Assembly: GCA_963704535.1 (NCBI GenBank)
Contig: OY969916.1
Coordinates: 7,254,001 to 7,318,000, forward strand
From: G963704535 sp963704535
GTDB lineage: Bacteria > Chloroflexota > Chloroflexia > Chloroflexales > Roseiflexaceae
Reading direction: 5' to 3'
Length of the DNA stretch: 64,000 nucleotides
The notes under the pieces were generated by a model that saw only the letters and a program-made list of their open reading frames with translations, was not told the DNA's origin and did not search any database. Shown here in pieces: positions 36,311 through 44,797 of this stretch. How positions within the stretch are numbered: position 1 is the stretch's first letter; every line of letters begins with the position of its first letter. Both the position numbers and the translations under genes were made by a program.

Positions 36311-36384
36311 AGCCGTAAATTGTACAAGTTTGCTGCCATGTGCTATGCTACTGGCACTATCTGACCATTACAAAGAGGTCGCGT

Positions 36385-36807
36385 ATGGCTATCACAGACC
36401 GTATGTTGATCGGCGCGATCGCCAACAACCCGGCTTCGTTCGAGAGCGCCGGCGAGTACCGTTGCTGCCGCACCTGTGAGAAGATATTTTTTACATCGGC
36501 GAAGCAGCCTGATGCAACCCACGATACCCACAGTTGGTTTGCGCTGCCTTCGCTCAACCCCGACGGATCGAACCGGCTGCTGCGCGCGTTTCAGCGCTTT
36601 ATCAAGCGCTGGTCGGAGGAGCGCCAGGAGCAATTGGAGCGGTTCGCCCAGAAAAAAGGCTGGGATATGGCGATGGAGCTGAAGTACGGCGGCGGCGCGC
36701 TTGAGGAGAGCGAGGTCACCGAGTGGCAGGAGATCGTCAACGGTCGGCTCGCCCAGCTCATGCATGAGGCGCGCCAGCATTTGGATGGGGCGAAGACGCA
36801 GCCGTAA
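36385..36807 (+). CDS. Hypothetical protein
   Basis: 140 aa from ATG 36385 after AAAGAGG. An N-terminal segment has three Cys (YRCCRTCEKIFF), followed by a helical, charged C-terminal half (FQRFIKRWSEERQEQLERF, ESEVTEWQEIVNGRLAQLMH). The 3' end overlaps the convergent GT9 gene by 50 bp. A CCxxC cluster hints at metal binding, but only half a zinc site is visible. No family is recognised. Confidence 0.6.
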   Translation: MAITDRMLIGAIANNPASFESAGEYRCCRTCEKIFFTSAKQPDATHDTHSWFALPSLNPDGSNRLLRAFQRFIKRWSEERQEQLERFAQKKGWDMAMELKYGGGALEESEVTEWQEIVNGRLAQLMHEARQHLDGAKTQP

Positions 36808-38158
36808 TCAGCCGCCGCGCCTGTTCCATCACCTGTGCCACCTCGATTTGATCCATGCACTCCGGTCGCGCCAGCCCGCGCGGGCAGGCGTCGAAGACGC
36901 CGCACGGGCTGCACCACAGGCCGGCGTCCACCACGACATGCCGCCCCGGATCACCCCACGGTCGGAAGCGCCCAGCATCGCTTGGTCCATACAGGTGCAG
37001 CGTTGGGACGCCCTGCGCCGCCGCGAGGTGCAGCGGCCCGCTGTCCACCCCCAGCGCCAGCGTAGCCCGCCGCAGCAGCGCAGCGAGCTGCCCAACGGTC
37101 GTCTTTCCCGCCAGGGTCGGCGGCCGTTGTCGCATCTGCCCGGCCACCTGCTCCACCAGCGGCTCCTCGCCCGGCCCCCCGGTGAGCAACACCCGCATCC
37201 CCTCCGCGTGGAGCGCGTCGGCGACCTGCGCCCAACGGTTCGCGTGCCAGAGCTTGGCCGGCCCGCCCGTGCCGGGGTGGATCACCGCCAGCCGCTCGCT
37301 CGCCCCGATGCCCTGCTCCGCGAGCCACCCGCCGGCCCAGGCGAGGTCGTCGGGCGCCGGATCGAAGCGGGACGAGAATTGAGAATTGAGAATTGAGAAT
37401 TGAGAATGATCCGGCAGGGCACTTTGTTCTCTGTTCTCGGTTCTTTGTTCTCGGTTCTCAGTGTTTTGTTCTTTGTTCCCTTCGACTTCGCTCAGGACAA
37501 GCTTTGTTCTTTGTTCTTCGCCGGCGGCGACCAGCGCCAGGCCCTGCCCGGTCACGTGGGCGCGCGGGTGCCAGGGCAGCGCAGCGGTGAGGAAGGGGCG
37601 GCACTCGGGGACGGCGAAGCCGACGCGCCGGGGCACGCCCGCCAGCGCGGCCAGCGCCGCGCCCCACCAGTGGTCGTCGCGCCCGACGATCGCCAGGTCG
37701 TAGCGCCCGGCGCGCAGCAGCAAGCCGTAGCGCAGCAGCAGCCAGTAGGGCTGGACGACCACCGACCACCGACCACCGACCACCGACCACCGACCACCGA
37801 GGATAGAGGATAGCGCCGCCTGCCACCCTCCATCCTCCATCCTCCATCTTCCATCCTCCATCCTCTCCCCCTGCGTGGCGCGGCGGGCGAAGCCGGGGAA
37901 TGGGCAGGTCAGCACGCGGTCGACATCGGGGTTGTGCTGGAGCACCATCTGCGCCCACGGGCCGACCAACGCGGTGATCTGGGCGTCCGGGAACTGCTGG
38001 CGCAGGGCGGCCAGGACTGGGGTCGCCAGCAGCAGGTCGCCCAGGTGGTCGGGCTTGAGATACAGGATGCGGGCGACCGAGGTCGCCCCTGGCCGCGCGA
38101 ATGGGCGGGCCAGCATGGCTAGGAGATGCAGAAAGAAGAGGCGAAAGCGACGTTTCAT
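36758..38158 (-). CDS. Glycosyltransferase family 9 with heptamer-array insertions
   Basis: 466 aa GT-B enzyme of the ADP-heptose:LPS heptosyltransferase group. ILYLKPDHLGDLLLATPVLA marks the N-terminal domain; HPGTGGPAKLWHANRWAQVA and LGVDSGPLHLAAAQGVPTLH mark the C-terminal nucleotide-sugar domain. Members average about 350 aa. The excess comes from two low-complexity blocks, about residues 98-135 (MEDGRWRMEDGGW, SVVGGRWSVV) and 217-262 (EQNTENREQRTENREQ, SILNSQFSS), encoded by tandem heptamers. The frame survives them. Whether it is active is unknown; the blocks lie between conserved domains. Confidence 0.75.
   Translation of the reverse strand: MKRRFRLFFLHLLAMLARPFARPGATSVARILYLKPDHLGDLLLATPVLAALRQQFPDAQITALVGPWAQMVLQHNPDVDRVLTCPFPGFARRATQGERMEDGRWRMEDGGWQAALSSILGGRWSVVGGRWSVVVQPYWLLLRYGLLLRAGRYDLAIVGRDDHWWGAALAALAGVPRRVGFAVPECRPFLTAALPWHPRAHVTGQGLALVAAGEEQRTKLVLSEVEGNKEQNTENREQRTENREQSALPDHSQFSILNSQFSSRFDPAPDDLAWAGGWLAEQGIGASERLAVIHPGTGGPAKLWHANRWAQVADALHAEGMRVLLTGGPGEEPLVEQVAGQMRQRPPTLAGKTTVGQLAALLRRATLALGVDSGPLHLAAAQGVPTLHLYGPSDAGRFRPWGDPGRHVVVDAGLWCSPCGVFDACPRGLARPECMDQIEVAQVMEQARRLITAASSPHPNAGAPHA
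37374..37510. repeat. Heptamer arrays GAGAATT and TTCTTTG within the GT9 gene
   Basis: Five GAGAATT-type units at 37374-37408 and degenerate TTCTTTG/TTCTCGG units at 37421-37476, then a CTTCGACTTCGCTCAGGACA repeat and more TTCTTTG at 37503-37517. Translated in the GT9 frame without a stop. Confidence 0.8.
37757..37865. repeat. Heptamer arrays GACCACC and CATCCTC within the GT9 gene
   Basis: Six perfect GACCACC units (37757-37798) and five CATCCTC units (37831-37865, one variant). Both lie inside the GT9 reading frame. Confidence 0.85.
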
Positions 38159-38162
38159 ATGC

Positions 38163-38225
38163 CAGTCAGTTGTCCGTTGTCAGTTGTCAGTTGCAACGGA
38201 CCACGGACAACTGACAACGGACAAA
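38163..38225. repeat. Heptamer array GTTGTCA/GTTGTCC in inverted arms
   Basis: Units of GTTGTCA or GTTGTCC at 38166-38192 and complementary GACAACT/GACAACG units at 38205-38222 can pair. The array separates the GT9 gene from the CpXC gene. Confidence 0.75.
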
Positions 38226-39557
38226 TTAGAAGAGCATGGCCCCGGCCTCGCGCCCAAGCTGGCGCAGGCGCTCGCTCAGCGGCTTGCGGCCGTCCTTGTC
38301 GAACTGCTCGGCCAGCTCGTTCAGCTGCTTGACAAAGTCGGTGTTGATCAGCGCGGGGTTCTTGCGTAGCAGCTTGGTGGCGGCCTGGGGCGTCTCGGCC
38401 TGGAGTAGCTCGTTAATAAAGCGCTCCTCCGGCGAGAGCGACTCCTGGGCGATCGTGATCGCGAGATCCCGGATCTCGGTCAGCCGCTTGACGGCCTCGG
38501 CGTTGCCGGCGCGCTCGGCCGCGCCGATGTTGACATCCAGGACCAGCAGGAACGCCTCGTCGATCTCCTCGTGGTTGGCGCGCAGCGCCTCGGCCGGGTC
38601 GGGTGCGGCCAGCACCGCTTGCAGCACCTCGGCCCCGGCCTCAAACAGCTCCTGAGCCTGCTTGTCCATCCGCTCGACGGTCTCAAGGATTAGGGTGCGG
38701 CGGTCGGTCAGCCGTTCGGCAGTGGCCGTGTCGCCGGCCTGCTCGGCGGCGTCGATGCGCCTGGTCCAGGACTCGAAGAAGTCGTAGTCGAGCGCCGGGC
38801 GCACCTCGGCGATCGTCTGCTCCAGCTCGTCGTCGGTGGCGCTGTCGAGCCGCCCGATCACCTCGTCGAGCATCAGGTCATCGTCCTCAAGGCCGTCGCC
38901 CTCGGCATCAAACTGGAAGCCGGTCAGTTCGAGCAGCTTCTCGCGCAGCTCATGCAGCATCTTGGCCGAGTCCTCGCGGCCGCCCTGGGCGCTGGCCTCG
39001 ATGAAAGCCGTCAGCGTGGCGAAGAACTCGTAGTTCAGCTCATCCTTCTGCTGCTCCACCAGCTTAGCGAGCTGCTCCTCGCTCTGCTCGTACGCCTCGG
39101 CCAATTGGCCCAGCAGATCGACCCGCTTGCGCTGGGCTTCGATCACCTCGCGCGAGATGCCGTCCCCTTCGAGGACCGCGTCGATGAGTGAGTTGAGCGT
39201 CAGGAAGCGACGCGGCGCCAGCAGGTAGCCGCGCGGCGCATTGGGTGGCAGGCCGCGCATCGCCGCGCTGGTGGCGTCGCCGATGAAGCGCTCCTGCTCC
39301 TCGGGGCGCGCGTTGAGTTGCTGCGGGAAGTGGACCAGGAAGAGCTGCTTGGCCGGATCATGGTAGATCAGCGGCGCTGCGATCATCGCCGGGGTACCGC
39401 AGTTCGGGCAGACGGCCATATTGAGTTGGCCGGCCAGGAGGTAGTTTTTCAGCTCTGGCTGCTGGCCGACATCGACAAACGTGAAGACTTGCGCCCGGAT
39501 CGGTGTGCGGCAATTTGGGCAACTGAGCTGCACAACCTGCGGCGGAGGTGTAGCCAT
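38226..39557 (-). CDS. CpXC domain-containing protein
   Basis: 443 aa. The N-terminal CpXC domain has two Cys pairs, SCPNC at 12-16 and VCPNC at 49-53, likely binding zinc, and YHDPAKQLFLVHFP. The rest is long and helical with acidic coiled-coil segments (about 130-430). Family members are cytosolic proteins of unknown function. ATG 39557 is followed upstream by MITE-like repeats. Transcription runs toward the heptamer array and the GT9 gene. Confidence 0.85.
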   Translation of the reverse strand: MATPPPQVVQLSCPNCRTPIRAQVFTFVDVGQQPELKNYLLAGQLNMAVCPNCGTPAMIAAPLIYHDPAKQLFLVHFPQQLNARPEEQERFIGDATSAAMRGLPPNAPRGYLLAPRRFLTLNSLIDAVLEGDGISREVIEAQRKRVDLLGQLAEAYEQSEEQLAKLVEQQKDELNYEFFATLTAFIEASAQGGREDSAKMLHELREKLLELTGFQFDAEGDGLEDDDLMLDEVIGRLDSATDDELEQTIAEVRPALDYDFFESWTRRIDAAEQAGDTATAERLTDRRTLILETVERMDKQAQELFEAGAEVLQAVLAAPDPAEALRANHEEIDEAFLLVLDVNIGAAERAGNAEAVKRLTEIRDLAITIAQESLSPEERFINELLQAETPQAATKLLRKNPALINTDFVKQLNELAEQFDKDGRKPLSERLRQLGREAGAMLF

Positions 39558-39578
39558 AATCCATATCCTTTCTGTATC

Positions 39579-39750
39579 TTAGAGACTGTCTGAAAAGGCC
39601 CGCGCGCCACTCGCAATCTGTGGTGGAAAGGGGTTCTTGAGGGGGCAGCCCCTCAAACTCCCCCTTTTCAGACAGGCGTCGCGCCTACGATATCGTGTTG
39701 AAAGGGGATTCTTGAGGGGCAGCCCCCTCAAACTCCCCCTTTTCAGACGG
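39579..39750. repeat. Two MITE-like units, AGACTGTCTGAAAAGG family
   Basis: AGAGACTGTCTGAAAAGG at 39582-39599 opens the block; CCCCCTTTTCAGACAG at 39661-39676 and CCCCCTTTTCAGACGG at 39733-39748 close two successive units, each with an internal AGGGGGCAGCCCCT-like hairpin. A tandem pair upstream of the CpXC gene. Confidence 0.7.
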
Positions 39751-39888
39751 TTCCTTAAAAAGCGCGCCGGGGTTGCCGGCGCGCGGGTGGGCGTGTCGCG
39801 AAGACACATTATAGCATATGAGAGCGCACCACCATACCCGATAGCCGGCGTGGGCATGCGCGCAGGTGGTGGAAATAGCGTAAGCGCA

Positions 39889-42027
39889 TCATTCAAAACC
39901 GTTGTTGTCTGGGGTCGTGCCCAGCACCACGTGGAGTTTGGCGGCCAGCGCGGCCGGGGTGAAGGGTTTGGAGAGAAACACCGCGCCGCTCACCGGCCCC
40001 TCCATGGTCAAGCGCCCATACTCGGCGTAGCCGGATATCAGCAGCACCCGCATCGCCGGCGCGCTCCGGCGCAGCTCCAGCGCCAGCGCGGCGCCGTTCA
40101 TGTGCGGCAGCCCCATGTCGGCCACCAGCGCGTGGATCTGGCCGGGGTGCTGGCGCGCCAGGGCCAGGGCCGCGTCGGCGTTGGCCGCTTCCAGCACACG
40201 GTAGTTGTGCGCGCGCGCCCCACGCGCGACCACCTCACGGACGAACGGGTCGTCTTCGACCAGCAGCACCGTTTCACCGCCGCCGTGCGGGCCGGCCAGC
40301 TCCTGCGCGAACGCATCAGCATCGGACGGATCGATCGCTCGCGGTAGCAGCATCGTGAAGGTTGCGCCTGCGCCGACCGCACTGGCGACCGCGATCTCGC
40401 CGCCGCTCTGTGTCACAATGCCGTAGCAGGTCGCCAGCCCCAGGCCGGTCCCCTGGTCGGGCGCCTTGGTTGTATAGAATGGTTCGAAGAGATGCTGCTG
40501 AACCTCGTCGCTCATGCCCACGCCGGTATCGGCGATCGTCAGGCGGACGTAGGGGATCGGCGGTGTGCCGCGTGTGGGTGAGGGGCGCGCCGCGTTGGCG
40601 ACCGAGATCGTGAGCGTGCCGCCGTCCGGCATGGCGTCGCGCGCATTGACCACCATATTCATGAGCACCTGCTCGATCTGGCCGCGGTCGGCCCAGATCG
40701 ACCCGACGTCCGGGGCGATCTGCATGACCAGCGTAATGTCCTCGCCGATCAGGCGCTCCAGCATCTGGCCGATATCCCGGACGACATCGCCGGGGTGTAC
40801 GAGCTGCGGCATGATCACCTGGCGGCGGGCGAAGGCCAGCAGTTGGCGCGTCAGGCCGACGGCGCGCTTGCTGGCGTGCTGGATCGCGTCGAGGTCTTCG
40901 CGCGCGATGTGGTCGGCCGGTAGCGTGTCGGCGGCCATCTCGGCGCCGCTCTTGATCACCACCAGCAGGTTGTTGAAGTCGTGCGCGATGCTGCTGGCCA
41001 GGCGCCCCAGCGCCTCCAGCTTCTGGGCTTGCTGAAACTGGGCTTCGAGCACCCGCCGCTGCGAGATGTCGCGGGCGACCAGGACGATGTAGCGCTCGCC
41101 TTTTCGCGCTGCGGCGGTCAAGCGCACCTCCAGCCAGCGCCAGGTGCCGTCGGCGTGCGCGACGCGGTAGCTGCCCTGCGCGCTGCCGTGGAGTTGGGCC
41201 TGGTGCCAGTGGGCCAGCGCAGCCGGCAGATCGTCCTGGTGGATCAGGTCGCAGCGGCTGGCTCCGATCAGCGCGTCGGGCGGGTGGCCCAGCTCGTGGG
41301 CGTAGGAAGGGCTGGCGTAGAGGTAGCGCCCGGAGGTATCGAGCAGCGCAATCAGGTCGCTGGTATGCTCGGCGATCAGGCGGTAGCGGTCCTCGCTTTC
41401 GCGGAGCGCCTGCTCGGCCTGGTGGGCCTGCCGCTCGCGGGCCTGGAGCGCGTGCCAGGAATGGGCCGCGTTGATCACGCCCAGCGCGGCGACCAGCGCC
41501 AGGAGGCCGATCAGCAGCGCGGCATTGATCAGCGAGCTGCCGGGCGGCGGGAGGATCTGTGTGACCCCGGCGCTCAGCGCGCCCAGCACGGCGACCGTGG
41601 CCAGCGCGCCCAGGGAGGTGAGCGCCATCCCGCGCGGTCGCATAATCATGCCGGCGATCACCACGCTCACGCTGCAAAAATAGGGCGACGATCGGAGCTG
41701 CCCGTGGCCGGAGACGTCGAGCACGACCAGCAAGAGTGGCGCCAGGACCAGCAGGATCGCGGCGAGCTGCGTCCGGTCGCGCAGCGCCAGCAGGCTGGTG
41801 CCGGTGAAGCAAGCTGCCGCAGCGCTGAGAATCGCCATGAGGCGTGGCGATGGCGCCCGAATCGCCGCGCTGACCAGCAATGCCAGACTGAGGCCGGTGA
41901 GGGCCAGCGCGATGATCAGCACATTGCGCGCGCGGCGCCGTGCGTCTGCCTCGTCGTAGAGCCGGCGCTCCTGATCGGTGTGCTCCGGCAGCTGAAAGGG
42001 ATGCTTTCCCGGATGAACCCAATCCAT
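39889..42027 (-). CDS. Membrane PAS sensor histidine kinase with C-terminal receiver (hybrid)
   Basis: 712 aa from ATG 42027. Six or so hydrophobic helices fill residues 35-180. A PAS domain follows (about 205-325, DRYRLIAEHTSDLIALLDTS). The H-box is SSIAHDFNNLL with His349; N-box NMVVNARDAMPDGG, G1 ADTGVGM and G2 GTGLGLATCYGIV are present. A receiver domain closes the protein with phosphoacceptor Asp637 in VADMGLPHMNG. It would autophosphorylate on a membrane signal. The response regulator gene just upstream is a natural partner. Confidence 0.9.
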   Translation of the reverse strand: MDWVHPGKHPFQLPEHTDQERRLYDEADARRRARNVLIIALALTGLSLALLVSAAIRAPSPRLMAILSAAAACFTGTSLLALRDRTQLAAILLVLAPLLLVVLDVSGHGQLRSSPYFCSVSVVIAGMIMRPRGMALTSLGALATVAVLGALSAGVTQILPPPGSSLINAALLIGLLALVAALGVINAAHSWHALQARERQAHQAEQALRESEDRYRLIAEHTSDLIALLDTSGRYLYASPSYAHELGHPPDALIGASRCDLIHQDDLPAALAHWHQAQLHGSAQGSYRVAHADGTWRWLEVRLTAAARKGERYIVLVARDISQRRVLEAQFQQAQKLEALGRLASSIAHDFNNLLVVIKSGAEMAADTLPADHIAREDLDAIQHASKRAVGLTRQLLAFARRQVIMPQLVHPGDVVRDIGQMLERLIGEDITLVMQIAPDVGSIWADRGQIEQVLMNMVVNARDAMPDGGTLTISVANAARPSPTRGTPPIPYVRLTIADTGVGMSDEVQQHLFEPFYTTKAPDQGTGLGLATCYGIVTQSGGEIAVASAVGAGATFTMLLPRAIDPSDADAFAQELAGPHGGGETVLLVEDDPFVREVVARGARAHNYRVLEAANADAALALARQHPGQIHALVADMGLPHMNGAALALELRRSAPAMRVLLISGYAEYGRLTMEGPVSGAVFLSKPFTPAALAAKLHVVLGTTPDNNGFE

Positions 42028-42061
42028 AGTGTATGTACTCCGTCGACGGGCTGCGTGCCGT

Positions 42062-42448
42062 CTACTGTGATCTGCATGTATCGTCGAGAGCAGGAAACAG
42101 TGCGGCCACGATCGGCAGCAGATGGAGGTCAAGTGTGTCCTTGGCGACGAATCCGTCGGCGACGTTTAGGCCGGCTGATCGGTAGGCGGGCGTGTTGTTC
42201 AGCGACACCAGCACCACCATGGCCGGTCGGGGCTGCGCTTTGACGGCGCGGGCGACCTCCAGGCCGTTGATATCCGGCAGCCCGATATCGAGCAGCACCA
42301 GATCCGGTTGGAGCCGCTGAACTTCCTCGAGCGCCTCCCGCCCGGAGCGCGCGTAGCCGACGACTGTGAGCTGGGGCAACTCGGCCAGCTCGGCCGCGAT
42401 GATCGATAGGAACTCAGGATGGTCATCAACCAGCAGCACCCGTATCAT
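42062..42448 (-). CDS. Single-domain response regulator
   Basis: 128 aa receiver: VLLVDDHPEF for the acidic pocket, LVLLDIGLPDINGLE for the phosphoacceptor Asp, and VSLNNTP and VAKDTLD for the switch residues. Similar to NarL-type receivers, but no DNA-binding domain follows. ATG 42448 is the canonical start; the histidine kinase begins 34 bp downstream, so the two form an operon. Confidence 0.88.
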   Translation of the reverse strand: MIRVLLVDDHPEFLSIIAAELAELPQLTVVGYARSGREALEEVQRLQPDLVLLDIGLPDINGLEVARAVKAQPRPAMVVLVSLNNTPAYRSAGLNVADGFVAKDTLDLHLLPIVAALFPALDDTCRSQ

Positions 42449-42545
42449 GGCGTTCCTCGCAAGATCTGGAACCGCTCCGTAACCAGGGGAGGGCGATCCT
42501 GGTCCTCCGGTGTCAAGCATAGCCGATCGGTCGGGCGCTGCCTAT

Positions 42546-42614
42546 GGGGGGAAACCTACTCTCGACTGGGGGGATTCCTACCATAGTGGGGGGAAGTACC
42601 TGGTACATAGGGGG
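42546..42614. promoter_or_regulatory. Four G-runs at about 21-bp spacing upstream of the response regulator
   Basis: GGGGGG at 42546-42551, 42568-42573 and 42588-42593, and GGGGG at 42610-42614. Spacing is 20-22 bp, about two helical turns. They lie 98-166 bp upstream of the response regulator start and may be binding sites or a G-rich repeat. Confidence 0.35.
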
Positions 42615-42663
42615 ACCGAAGTACCGCGCAACTCGTGGGTCACTTGATGTGCTTAATCGGCAT

Positions 42664-42735
42664 ATGTCTGTGTTGCGTGTTGCGTGTTACGTGGGTGCTG
42701 ACACGCAACACGCAATACGCAACACGCAACACAGA
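42664..42735. repeat. Heptamer array TGTTGCG in inverted arms
   Basis: TGTTGCG copies at 42671-42684 (then a variant TGTTACG) and complementary CGCAACA copies at 42704-42732 form a possible hairpin between the response regulator and dihydroorotase genes. Confidence 0.75.
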
Positions 42736-42766
42736 ATGGGGGTATCGATGATACACGACCCACGAG

Positions 42767-43729
42767 TTACCTCGCCACCCGCCACGCCAGGCTTTTCCCA
42801 GCCTGGAACGGGATGACGTCGCCATAGTGATCGGGCACCGCCCACGCGATCTTCTCCAGCGTCACGCGCTTGCCGGGCGGGGTGATGCCGTAGATCCGGC
42901 GCGCGTTGTCGGACACGAACGCCTGGAGGCGATCGAGCGCGTGGTGACGCTCGAAGATCTCGGCCAGCATCGGCAGCGCGACGGGCGCCGTGAACACCCC
43001 GGCCGCGCAGCCGGCGCCCTCCTTGGCGTGGCGCGGGTGCGGGGCCGAGTCGCTGCCGAACATCAGCTTGGGGTGCGGGCGCAGCGCCGCCGCCAGCAGA
43101 GCGTCGCGGTCCTCCGGGCGCTTGGCGATCGGCTTGCAGAACAGATGCGGGTTGAGCAGCCCACCCGCTACATCATCGAGGCTGATCAGCAGGTGGTGCA
43201 GCGTGACCGTGGCGAAGATGTTCGGGTGCTGGTCCAGGAACGCGACCGCCTGGCGGGTGGTGATATGCTCCATGATGATCCGCAGGCGCGGAAACGTGCG
43301 GGCCAGCCGGCCGTAGACCGGGAGGAACTCGGCCTCGCGGTCCAGCACGAAGCCGTGCGACTCGCCGTGGACCAGCAGCGGGATATCGAGCTGCTCCATC
43401 AGGGCCAGCGTGGCCTCGGCCGCATCGAGATCGCGCACTCCGCCGGCGCTGTTGGTGGTGACGCCGGCCGGATACAGCTTGATGCCGATGATCTGCGGTC
43501 GGGCGGCGAGAAGCTCGGCCTCGTCGTAGGAGCGGAAGAACAGCGTCATATACGGCTCGAAGACCTGGCCCGCTATGGTCGCCAGGACGGCGGCCCGGTA
43601 CTGCTCCAGCCGCTCCAGGCTGTCAACCGGCGGCACCAGGTTGGGCATGATCACGCCGCCGGCGAACGGGCCGGCGCTGAGTGGCGCGACCCGCGCCAGC
43701 ATCGCGCCCTCGCGCAGGTGCAGGTGCAT
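42767..43729 (-). CDS. pyrC: Dihydroorotase, PyrC type
   Basis: 320 aa amidohydrolase that cyclises carbamoyl-aspartate to dihydroorotate in pyrimidine synthesis. Metal ligands: His2 and His4 in MHLHLRE, Lys in IGIKLYPAG (carboxylated), His in LVHGES, His in MEHITT, and Asp in GSDSAPH. The N terminus is short: the family usually has 10-15 more residues before DxHxHLR. A separate frame from ATG 43772 encodes MNTPSTLQLEV, so the true start may lie there with a one-base shift. Confidence 0.88.
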   Translation of the reverse strand: MHLHLREGAMLARVAPLSAGPFAGGVIMPNLVPPVDSLERLEQYRAAVLATIAGQVFEPYMTLFFRSYDEAELLAARPQIIGIKLYPAGVTTNSAGGVRDLDAAEATLALMEQLDIPLLVHGESHGFVLDREAEFLPVYGRLARTFPRLRIIMEHITTRQAVAFLDQHPNIFATVTLHHLLISLDDVAGGLLNPHLFCKPIAKRPEDRDALLAAALRPHPKLMFGSDSAPHPRHAKEGAGCAAGVFTAPVALPMLAEIFERHHALDRLQAFVSDNARRIYGITPPGKRVTLEKIAWAVPDHYGDVIPFQAGKSLAWRVAR

Positions 43730-43830
43730 ATCGAGCGGCGACTTCGAGTTGGAGAGTGGAGGGGGTGTTCATAGGTTAATCACACATCATTCGAGGAGGG
43801 ACCACATGCAGGCGCATTGTACCACTTGCG

Positions 43831-43859
43831 TTGCAAAAGCAGGTCGCATCTGGTATTCT
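43831..43859 (+). promoter_or_regulatory. Sigma70-like promoter of the rhamnose operon
   Basis: TTGCAA (43831-43836), 17 bp, TATTCT (43854-43859). It lies about 70 bp before the aldolase gene. Confidence 0.5.
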
Positions 43860-43942
43860 TACGCGACCATCCCTTTACCACGCCTTAACCGCATATTACC
43901 TACAAAACCACGCAATCATAAATCACCATGAGGAGGCTCGCA

Positions 43943-44545
43943 GTGCGTCTTGTCGAGGACCCGCGCCCGCTGATGGTGGAGCTTGCACACCTGCTCTACA
44001 GCCGCTACCTGACCAATAGCGCCGGCGGCAATATGAGCTGCCGGGTGGGCGACCAGATCTTCATCACCCCGCGCTATCTCGGTAGCAAGCACCGCTGGCG
44101 CCTGACCGAGGAGATGGTGCTGGTCTGCGACTTGGATGGGCAGGTCCTGGTTGGCGACCAGCAGCGGGTCAGCCGCGAGAGCCGCATGCACTTCGCGTGC
44201 TACCGCTCCTTCCCCGAAATTGGTGGAGTGATCCACGCCCACCCGCGCTACCTCAGTGTCTTCGCCGCCGCCGGGCGCCCGGTGGTGCCGACCAATGACT
44301 ACACCGAGAAGTACGGCACGGTGGAGGTGGTGCCCTACTTCCCCAGCCACTCGCAGGAGCTGGCCGACAATGTGGTGGCGGCCTTGCGGCCGCGCCAGGA
44401 GACGTTGAAGAAGAACGGGCTGGGGCTGATCCTGGCCTGGCACGGGGTGGTAGCCGCCGGGCGCGACCTGGCCGACGCCTACGATACGCTTGAGCGGATG
44501 GAAGTGGAGCGCGCATACCTTGCTTATGAGCCGCCTACTGCCTGA
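43943..44545 (+). CDS. Class II aldolase/adducin family protein (rhamnulose/fuculose-phosphate aldolase type)
   Basis: 200 aa zinc aldolase. AGGAGG at 43931-43936 sits 6 bp before GTG 43943, favouring that start over the ATG at 43928, which would lie on the ribosome-binding site. NSAGGNMSCRVGD marks the phosphate-binding turn; HAHPRY gives two zinc His, and AWHGV the third. In this operon it should cleave a ketose-1-phosphate (rhamnulose-1-P) to DHAP and lactaldehyde. Substrate assignment is from context. Confidence 0.8.
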   Translation: MRLVEDPRPLMVELAHLLYSRYLTNSAGGNMSCRVGDQIFITPRYLGSKHRWRLTEEMVLVCDLDGQVLVGDQQRVSRESRMHFACYRSFPEIGGVIHAHPRYLSVFAAAGRPVVPTNDYTEKYGTVEVVPYFPSHSQELADNVVAALRPRQETLKKNGLGLILAWHGVVAAGRDLADAYDTLERMEVERAYLAYEPPTA

Positions 44546-44556
44546 TTTTGAAGGGA

Positions 44557-44630
44557 TGAAGGGGTGAGGGGTGAAGGGGTGAAATGAAGACAGAGCAATC
44601 ACCTTGTCATCTTGTTATCTTGTCATCTTA
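44557..44630. repeat. Repeat arrays GGGGTGA and octamer CTTGTCAT
   Basis: GGGGTGA-type units at 44559-44583, then CTTGTCAT, CTTGTTAT and CTTGTCAT at 44603-44626. The octamer array resumes at 44765 on the other side of a MITE. Confidence 0.75.
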
Positions 44631-44761
44631 TGTTTGGTGTGAATTATTTTGATCGCATTGGGAAGCTGTCGAGCCGAACCGATTTTACGCGATTGCGAGA
44701 TTGCGGGCTGACGTGCAAGGCTTCCTGATGCAAAACCGTGTAAGCTAATTCACACCAAACA
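44631..44761. mobile_element. MITE with TA duplication, inserted in an octamer array
   Basis: 131 bp with 16-bp perfect terminal inverted repeats (TGTTTGGTGTGAATTA at 44631-44646 and its complement at 44746-44761). TA flanks both sides (44629-44630, 44762-44763). No coding capacity. TA duplications suggest mobilisation by an IS630/Tc1-type transposase. Confidence 0.75.
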
Positions 44762-44797
44762 TATCTTGTCATCTTGTCAGGTGCTGTTAGGGCGAAT

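Noticed and set aside
37374..37865. Heptamer arrays as a CRISPR array
   Set aside because: Units are 7 bp with no unique spacers, so they are simple tandem repeats.
39964..42243. Long open frames opposite the histidine kinase (plus strand 40981-42243; second minus frame 40316-42022)
   Set aside because: They are shadows of a GC-rich gene with clear kinase motifs; no domain or ribosome-binding site supports them.
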